Assembly (NCBI GenBank): GCA_039812685.1
Contig: JBDIBB010000115.1
Location: 1-11,545 of the forward strand
Length of the DNA stretch: 11,545 nt
Direction: 5' to 3'
Source of the DNA: JBDIBB01 sp039812685
GTDB taxonomy: Bacteria; Acidobacteriota; Vicinamibacteria; Vicinamibacterales; JAFNAJ01
In this document: one piece after another, positions 7,259-11,545 of the stretch
How the letters are laid out: every line of letters starts with the position of its first letter
How positions within the stretch are numbered: the first letter of the stretch is position 1
Position numbers and translations under genes: made by a program
The notes under the pieces: generated by a model
What the model saw: the letters and a program-made list of their open reading frames with translations, nothing else
Told to the model about the DNA's origin: nothing
Database searches by the model: none

Positions 7259-8458
7259 CTACACGATCCCCTTCTCCTTCAACCCGTCGATCTCCGCGCC
7301 GGAGTAGCCCGCCTGGCCCAGGATCTCGCGCGTGTGCGCGCCCAGCCGCGGCGGCGGCGCCTGGATGTGCCCGTGGCCCCGGCCGAACTTCGCCGTCAGC
7401 CCGAAGAGCGGCAGCGTGCCGATGCCTTCCACCGGCACCTGCTCCAGCGCCTGGCGGTGCGCCACCTGCGGCTGACGCAGGGCGTCCTCCAGCGAGAGGA
7501 TGGCGCCCGTCGGGATGTCGCGTGCGTTGAGGCGCTCCACCCACTCGGCGGTAGGTCGCCCGACGAGCTGCGCCTCGATGAGCGGCGTCAGATCCGTACG
7601 GTTCTTCTTCCGCACGTCGCGCTTCTGGAAGCGCGGGTCGGTCTTCAGCTCGGCCAGCCCGAGCTCGTCGCACAGCGCCTCCCACTGTTCCTGCTTGTTG
7701 GCGGCGATGTTCACGTGGCCGTCCTGCGTCCGGAAGGTGCCCGACGGTGCGGCCGTGAAGTTGTCGTTGCCCATCAGCACGGGCGCCTGCCCGCCGATCA
7801 GCAGGTTGGCCGCCACCCAGCCCATGGTCGGCATGATGGAGTCGAGCAGCGCGACGTCGATGAACTGCCCTTCGCCCGTGCGCTCCCGGTGGAAGAGCGC
7901 GGCCATGACGGCAAACGCCGCGTTGAGCCCGCCGACCGTGTCGCAGACGGGGAAGCCGGCGCGCAGCGGGTTGAGCCGCTCGTCGCCGTTGACGGCCATC
8001 ACGCCGCTCAGCCCCTGGATGATCTGATCGTAGGCGGGCTTGAGGGCGTCGGGCCCGGTCTTGCCGAAGCCCGAGATCCCGCAGTAGATCAGGCGCGGGT
8101 TGATGGCCGACAGCGTCGCGTAGCCCAGACCCAGCCGATCCATCACGTCGGGCCGGTAGTTCTCCACCAGGACGTCGGCGGTCTCCACCAGACGCTTGAG
8201 CACCGCCTTGCCCTCGGCCGGCTTCAGGTTGAGCGTCACCGACTTCTTGTTGGCGTTCTGCGCCAGGAAGCTGGTGCCCATCAGCTGCTCGTTGAGCTGC
8301 GGCAGGATGCCGAGCTTGCGCGCGAGGTCGCCGTCCTTCGGGTTCTCGATCTTGATCACCTCGGCGCCGAGCAGCGCCAGGTGCAGCGTGGCGAACGGGC
8401 CCGACAGCACGTTGGTGAGGTCGAGCACGCGAACGCCCTTCAGCATCGGCTGGGTCAT
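7259..8458 (-). CDS. family III (CaiB/BaiF) CoA-transferase
   Basis: 399 residues, the normal length for this family. It would move CoA from a donor such as succinyl-CoA to a carboxylic acid in the cytoplasm. Motifs include LKGVRVLDLTNVLSGPFAT (6-24), GAEVIKIENP (31-40), NKKSVTLNLK (70-79), DVLVENYRPDVMDRLGL (95-111) and GEGQFIDVALLDS (195-207). The catalytic aspartate that forms the acyl-anhydride is most likely D173 (GFPVCDTVGG), by position relative to formyl-CoA transferase. The start is fixed by a perfect AAGGAG (8464-8469), 5 nt upstream. The ATG overlaps the lyase stop by 4 nt (ATGA), a sign of coupled translation. Family III members cannot be assigned a substrate from sequence alone. 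Beside an HMG-CoA-lyase-like gene, likely acceptors are branched hydroxy-diacids such as 3-hydroxy-3-methylglutarate or citramalate (inference). Confidence 0.93.
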   Translation of the reverse strand: MTQPMLKGVRVLDLTNVLSGPFATLHLALLGAEVIKIENPKDGDLARKLGILPQLNEQLMGTSFLAQNANKKSVTLNLKPAEGKAVLKRLVETADVLVENYRPDVMDRLGLGYATLSAINPRLIYCGISGFGKTGPDALKPAYDQIIQGLSGVMAVNGDERLNPLRAGFPVCDTVGGLNAAFAVMAALFHRERTGEGQFIDVALLDSIMPTMGWVAANLLIGGQAPVLMGNDNFTAAPSGTFRTQDGHVNIAANKQEQWEALCDELGLAELKTDPRFQKRDVRKKNRTDLTPLIEAQLVGRPTAEWVERLNARDIPTGAILSLEDALRQPQVAHRQALEQVPVEGIGTLPLFGLTAKFGRGHGHIQAPPPRLGAHTREILGQAGYSGAEIDGLKEKGIV

Positions 8459-9366
8459 GTCCGCTCCTTCACGGCGATGGGGCCCGTCCGGTGGACGTAG
8501 CCGGGCAGCTCACGGCCGAAGTGCGCTGCCACGTCGCGCGCGATCCCGATGAGCGCGTCGAGGTCCACGTCCTCGCGCACGCCCTGCCGCTGCAGCGCGT
8601 GCACCACGTCCTCGGTGGCCACGTTGCCTGCCGCCACCTTCGTGAACGGGCAGCCGCCGAGGCCGGCAAACGAGGCTTCGATCGAGGTGGCGCCGGCCCG
8701 CAGCGCTGCGTAGACGTTGGCCATGCCGAGGCCGTAGGTATTGTGGAAGTGGCAGGTGCACTCCACGTCGGGCGCCAGGGCCCTCACGGCGTCGCACAAC
8801 TGCTCCACCTGTGCGGGATGGGCGTGGCCGGCGGTGTCGGCGAGGCTGATCTGCCGGAACCCCGCGTCGAGGTACTGGCCCACCATGCCGAGCACGCGCG
8901 CCTCCGGGATGGGACCCTCGAACCCGCAGCCGAAGGCAGACTGCACCGAGACCTGCACCGTCCTGCCCGCGGCCACGGCCTCCTTCGCCATGGCGATGAT
9001 GCGGCCGACGGCCTCCTCGGTGCCCATCCCCGTGTTCCTGCGGCTGTGCGTGTCGCTGGCCGATGCGCCCATGCAGAACATCTCGACGCCGCACGTCAGG
9101 CCGCGCTCGAGGCCCTTCTCGTTGAGCACCAGGCCCGACAGCACACCGCCCTCGGGCCGATCGGCCGACAGCCTGCGGAACAGCAGGTCGGTGTCGGCCA
9201 TCTGCGGCACCTTCTCGGGGTGCACGAACGACCCGACCTGCACGATGTCGATGCCGGCGGCGATCGTCCGCCGGACCCAGCCCTCCTTCACGTCGGTGGG
9301 CACCACCGCGCGTTCCATCTGGAGCCCGTCGCGCGGGCCCACCTCGTGGAGGACGATGCGGGTCAT
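8455..9366 (-). CDS. HMG-CoA lyase family (DRE-TIM) enzyme
   Basis: 303 residues, a single TIM barrel as in bacterial hydroxymethylglutaryl-CoA lyases. These cleave a 3-hydroxy-3-methyl acyl-CoA to acetyl-CoA plus a keto acid. The opening motif HEVGPRDGLQ gives R12 and metal ligand D13. H206 and H208 (CHFHNTYG) and N248 (AAGNVATED) complete the divalent-metal site. C239 in GLGGCPFTKVAAGN matches the catalytic-loop cysteine of human HMG-CoA lyase. One departure is HFHNTYGLG where human has HCHDTYGQA. All core residues are present, so lyase chemistry is likely, but the acyl group may differ (for example citramalyl-CoA). The ATG at 9366 shares its A with the upstream TGA (TGATG), and GGGAGG (9372-9377) lies 5 nt upstream. 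The frame stays open far upstream through the dehydrogenase gene, but that part is a shadow. Confidence 0.92.
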   Translation of the reverse strand: MTRIVLHEVGPRDGLQMERAVVPTDVKEGWVRRTIAAGIDIVQVGSFVHPEKVPQMADTDLLFRRLSADRPEGGVLSGLVLNEKGLERGLTCGVEMFCMGASASDTHSRRNTGMGTEEAVGRIIAMAKEAVAAGRTVQVSVQSAFGCGFEGPIPEARVLGMVGQYLDAGFRQISLADTAGHAHPAQVEQLCDAVRALAPDVECTCHFHNTYGLGMANVYAALRAGATSIEASFAGLGGCPFTKVAAGNVATEDVVHALQRQGVREDVDLDALIGIARDVAAHFGRELPGYVHRTGPIAVKERT

Positions 9367-10484
9367 CACAGCCTCCCGGCGATGGCCTCGCCCATCTCGA
9401 GCGTGGTCGCCGCGCCGCCCATGTCGTAGGTGCGCACCTGGCCCTCGGCCACCACCGCCGCGACGGCCGCCTCGAGCCGCGCGCCCTTTTCGCTCTCGCC
9501 CAGCCAGTCGAGCATCATCTTCGCCGCGAGGATCGTCGCGATCGGGTTCACCTTGTTCTGACCGGCGTATTTCGGCGCCGATCCGTGGGTGGGCTCGAAC
9601 ACCGCGAGCTTCTCGCCGATGTTGCCCGAGCAGCCGAAGCCGAGGCCGCCCACCATCTGCGCGCACAGGTCGGAGACGATGTCGCCGTAGAGGTTCGGCG
9701 CCACCAGCACGTCGTAATTGAACGGGTTCTTCAGCAGCCACATCGTGATGGCGTCGATGTTGGCATCGTCGATGGCGATGTCGGGGAAGTCCTTCGCCAC
9801 GCGGCGGGCCGCCTCGAGGAACAGGCCGTCGGTGGCGCGCACCACGTTGGCCTTGTGCACGACGGTGACCTTCCGGCGGCCGAAGGCGCGCGCGAACTCG
9901 AAGGCCGCGCGGACGATCCGCTCGGAGCCCTTCTTCGTGTTGATCTTGCACGACACGGCGTAGTCCGACGTGGGCACGTCCTTGAAGGCCTTGAAGTTGG
10001 GCGAGAGCTCGAGCAGCGCGTCGCGCAGCGCGTCGGGAACCGTCGGGAACTCGACGCCCGCGTAAAGGTCTTCGGTGTTCTCGCGGAAGACGACGAGATC
10101 GATGCCTTCCTTGTAATTGAGCGGGTTCTGCGGGTAGGCCCTGCACGGGCGCAGGCAGACGTAGAGGTCGAAGATCTGCCGCATGCGGACGATCGGCGAG
10201 CGGTAGACGAGCCCCCGGCCCTGCAGCGCCGGCACCAGATCCTTCTCGGTCTCGCGGATGGGCTTGGACGTGATGGCGCCAAACAGCGCCGCGTCCACCG
10301 AGCCCAGCAGGTCGAGCGTGCGCCGGGGCAGGGCATCGCCCTCCGTGCACCAGAACTCCCAGCCGATGTCGCCGTGGATGTAATCGGCGTCGAGGCCGAC
10401 GCGGTCGAGCACGGTGCGCGTCGCCGCCATCACGTCCTGTCCGATCCCGTCGCCAGGCAGCCACGCAATCCTGTACTTCGCCAT
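9366..10484 (-). CDS. isocitrate/isopropylmalate-type dehydrogenase, probably NADP-dependent
   Basis: 372 residues, a beta-decarboxylating dehydrogenase that oxidises and decarboxylates a 2-hydroxy-3-carboxy acid to a 2-oxo acid. Active-site residues by motif: S96, R102 and R112 (SPIVRMRQIFDLYVCLRP), R134 and Y141 (RENTEDLYAG), K211 (HKAN), D244, and D268/D272 (NLYGDIVSD). Compared with E. coli isocitrate dehydrogenase, the Asn of the S-x-N pair (N115) is Ile98, so binding of the substrate's gamma group may differ. The cofactor loop HGSAPKYAGQNKVNP has Lys305, Tyr306 and Val312, the NADP-type residues, while the C-terminus (TYDMGGAATT) keeps Tyr353 but has Gly where the NADP enzyme has Arg. 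It is the first gene of the operon. GGAGGA (10493-10498) lies 8 nt before the ATG, behind a ~120-nt leader with hairpins and a sigma-54-like promoter. Confidence 0.92.
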   Translation of the reverse strand: MAKYRIAWLPGDGIGQDVMAATRTVLDRVGLDADYIHGDIGWEFWCTEGDALPRRTLDLLGSVDAALFGAITSKPIRETEKDLVPALQGRGLVYRSPIVRMRQIFDLYVCLRPCRAYPQNPLNYKEGIDLVVFRENTEDLYAGVEFPTVPDALRDALLELSPNFKAFKDVPTSDYAVSCKINTKKGSERIVRAAFEFARAFGRRKVTVVHKANVVRATDGLFLEAARRVAKDFPDIAIDDANIDAITMWLLKNPFNYDVLVAPNLYGDIVSDLCAQMVGGLGFGCSGNIGEKLAVFEPTHGSAPKYAGQNKVNPIATILAAKMMLDWLGESEKGARLEAAVAAVVAEGQVRTYDMGGAATTLEMGEAIAGRL

Positions 10485-10528
10485 CAGTGCCGTCCTCCGC
10501 GATGAACTGTGTCCGCAGGGAATGAGGT

Positions 10529-10578
10529 GGCCGCCCGGCGGTGGTTCCCGGGCGGCCGTGGGTTCCGACGCGGCCGCC
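10529..10578 (-). promoter_or_regulatory. two mutually exclusive hairpins in the operon leader
   Basis: Hairpin A pairs 10529-10538 (GGCCGCCCGG) with 10548-10557 over a 9-nt loop. Hairpin B pairs 10551-10558 (GGCGGCCG) with 10571-10578 over a 12-nt loop. Both are perfect, and they share bases 10551-10557, so they cannot form together. This three-segment layout resembles a switch, but no T-run or leader peptide is seen and the GC content makes chance pairing likely. Confidence 0.35.
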
Positions 10579-10615
10579 GGAAACCCGGCAGCCGCGAGGT
10601 CAGCTATGCACAGAC

Positions 10616-10632
10616 TGCCAGAACGGTGCCAG
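10616..10632 (-). promoter_or_regulatory. candidate sigma-54 (RpoN) promoter of the operon
   Basis: The - strand reads CTGGCACC-GTTC-TGGCA. Against the consensus YTGGCACG-N4-TTGCW it matches the core at 10 of 12 places, with the invariant GG (10630-10629) and GC (10618-10617) exactly 10 bp apart. Transcription would start near 10605, giving a ~120-nt leader before the dehydrogenase. Such a promoter would need an activator ATPase, and none is in the window. The two CTGGCA hexamers 12 bp apart could instead be a direct-repeat operator. Confidence 0.55.
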
Positions 10633-10647
10633 TTCGCCCCGAGGGGT

Positions 10648-11393
10648 TCAGCGGGCGGCAGCAGATGCGGCGGTCCGCGTCAACCCGTGGCCGAACGGGA
10701 ACTTCCCGAGGGTGACGGGCAACCGGCCGCCGATGGGGGCCTCGCCCAGCAGGGCCCTGGCCACCGCCATTTCCGCCACGTCGCCCACCTCGTACGCCAC
10801 CAGCACGCTGGGCATCTTCTCCAGCGCCAGCGCCGTGCAGGGACTGCCGAAGAGCATGGTCACCAGATGTAGCCGACGCCCCCCTCGAAGTCGGCCGAGG
10901 TCAGCAGCGGGACGGCGGCGATTGACTGCAGGCGGTTGAGCAGGACGGCCGTCGCCAGTGGGCCGCCGCGCCGCCCGCCGCCCGGCGGGGCCGGTTCCAG
11001 CAGCAGCTGCGGCAGCGGATCCGACGCGCCGAAGACGTACAGGCCGCCCACCTTCAGGTTCGTCACGCGATCGCGCAGCGACTCGAAGAGGTCGGAGTCC
11101 GTGCTGACGAAGCTCGATTCGAACGACGAGACGATCATCTGGCCGATCTTCTCGTCGAGGCTCATCGCCGCCAGCGTCCGGGCGATCCAGGCCTCGGCCT
11201 GGGCGGCGGCCGCCGCCCCGGCACGCCGGTTGGCGGGCGTTTGGGCGGAGGGCGCGGTGGCGGCCTGCTGCCGTTGACCGCGTGCGCCAGGGGGAACGTG
11301 TACCCCCGCGTCGAGCGCGACGCCGGCGATGGCCAGCGACAGGCCAGTGACGCCGATGGCGAATCCCGCGAGCATCGTGGCGCGCACCTGCAC
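10648..11393 (-). pseudogene. GH3 glycosidase remnant with internal deletion and frameshift
   Basis: From a GTG at 11393 (or ATG at 11375) the frame gives a signal/anchor segment (about 7-27) and an Ala/Gln-rich linker. It then shows the start of a GH3 beta-N-acetylglucosaminidase-type domain: MSLDEKIGQMIVSSFES (77-93), NLKVGGLYVFGA (112-123), LLNRLQSIAAVPLLTSADFE (151-170). It stops at TGA 10860-10862 just after SADFEGGVGY. In the +1-shifted frame, from 10863 to the TGA at 10648-10650, 71 residues match the very end of GH3 proteins (VTMLFGSP, LVAYEVGDVAEMAVARALLG, EAPIGGRLPV, FPFGHGL). Together these are ~245 codons of a family usually over 500. The catalytic Asp region and the KH-x-PGHG region are gone. 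The junction lies near 10863-10872. It is either a real deletion or an assembly join. Confidence 0.8.
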
Positions 11394-11397
11394 TCAT

Positions 11398-11545
11398 GGC
11401 GCAACTCCCGGGGGCGCCCGCATCATAGCGCCTTCCGTTGACCGCGCGGCCGGTGGCGCCACGTCCCGGGCCGCCAGACGGGAGGCGATGCTCTGCGCCA
11501 CGGCGGGTGCAGGCGAATCGCGCGGGCCGGCGTCAGGGCACCAGG
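11398..11545. other. right-hand end, no confident gene
   Basis: About 150 bases with no convincing product. A - strand frame is open from the edge to a TGA at 11394-11396, directly before the GTG of the GH3 remnant. It reads as Ala/Pro-rich sequence (APAVAQSIASRLAARDVAPP) and contains the candidate -10 box, so it may be the tail of an upstream gene or simply non-coding GC-rich DNA. Confidence 0.4.
11422..11427 (-). promoter_or_regulatory. possible -10 box (TATGAT) upstream of the GH3 remnant
   Basis: TATGAT matches the TATAAT consensus at 5 of 6 and lies 29 nt before the GTG at 11393. No clear -35 box is seen 17 bp upstream. A GGGAG (11405-11409) between it and the start is a plausible ribosome-binding site. 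Confidence 0.35.

Noticed and set aside
9367..10464. In-frame upstream extension of the HMG-CoA-lyase-like gene
   Set aside because: The extension is out of frame with the clear dehydrogenase and is Arg-rich. The ATG at 9366 has its own GGGAGG site and TGATG coupling.
10863..11397. Intact 249-codon - strand gene using the ATG at 11397
   Set aside because: Only its last 71 codons look like protein (GH3 end). The first part is Arg-rich shadow, while the true GH3 N-terminus lies in the other frame.
1..11545. tRNA, rRNA, insertion sequence or phage genes
   Set aside because: I saw no cloverleaf, rRNA core sequence, transposase motif or terminal repeats on either strand.

Overview
The window is very GC-rich bacterial DNA with almost no non-coding space. 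The gene content suggests a soil or sediment Acidobacteriota, possibly class Vicinamibacteria. This rests on a secreted DUF1800/DUF1501 pair with tandem 'AEGATGP...NPG' repeats, a GH3 remnant of a type I associate with that group, and strong codon bias. It is an inference from protein style; no marker gene is present.

Layout. Positions 1-237 hold the 3' end of an unidentified + strand gene. After a 246-bp spacer, two + strand genes form a 17-bp-spaced pair. The first (484-3939) encodes a large Sec-exported protein: calcium-binding-like motifs, four ~108-residue repeats, a Calx-beta domain and a DUF1800 domain. The second (3957-5333) encodes a Tat-signal DUF1501 protein. A GC-rich hairpin separates this pair from a convergent five-gene - strand operon.

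The operon, in transcription order from right to left, is: an isocitrate/isopropylmalate-type dehydrogenase (10484-9366), an HMG-CoA-lyase-family enzyme (9366-8455), a family III (CaiB/BaiF) CoA-transferase (8458-7259), and LeuC-like (7180-5891) and LeuD-like (5889-5389) hydro-lyase subunits. Three of its four junctions overlap by 1 or 4 nt or are 1 nt apart. The exception is the CoA-transferase/leuC junction, which carries five perfect copies of a 7-bp G-rich repeat plus a perfect 9-bp hairpin. A good match to a sigma-54 promoter (GG-N10-GC) and two mutually exclusive hairpins precede the operon.

Upstream of the operon (10648-11393, - strand) lies a GH3 glycosidase pseudogene. Its N-terminus and extreme C-terminus survive in different frames, and the catalytic middle is deleted. 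The last ~150 bases hold a possible -10 box and no convincing gene.

How the genes may work together. CoA activation, a C-C-cleaving lyase, a hydroxyacid isomerase and an oxidative decarboxylase in one transcript look like a catabolic route for a branched hydroxy-di- or tricarboxylic acid. They do not look like leucine biosynthesis: leuA is absent, and the specificity positions I can read in the LeuD-like and IDH-like proteins differ from the canonical enzymes. The substrate is not determined here. The DUF1800/DUF1501 pair is probably an exported two-protein system of unknown function.
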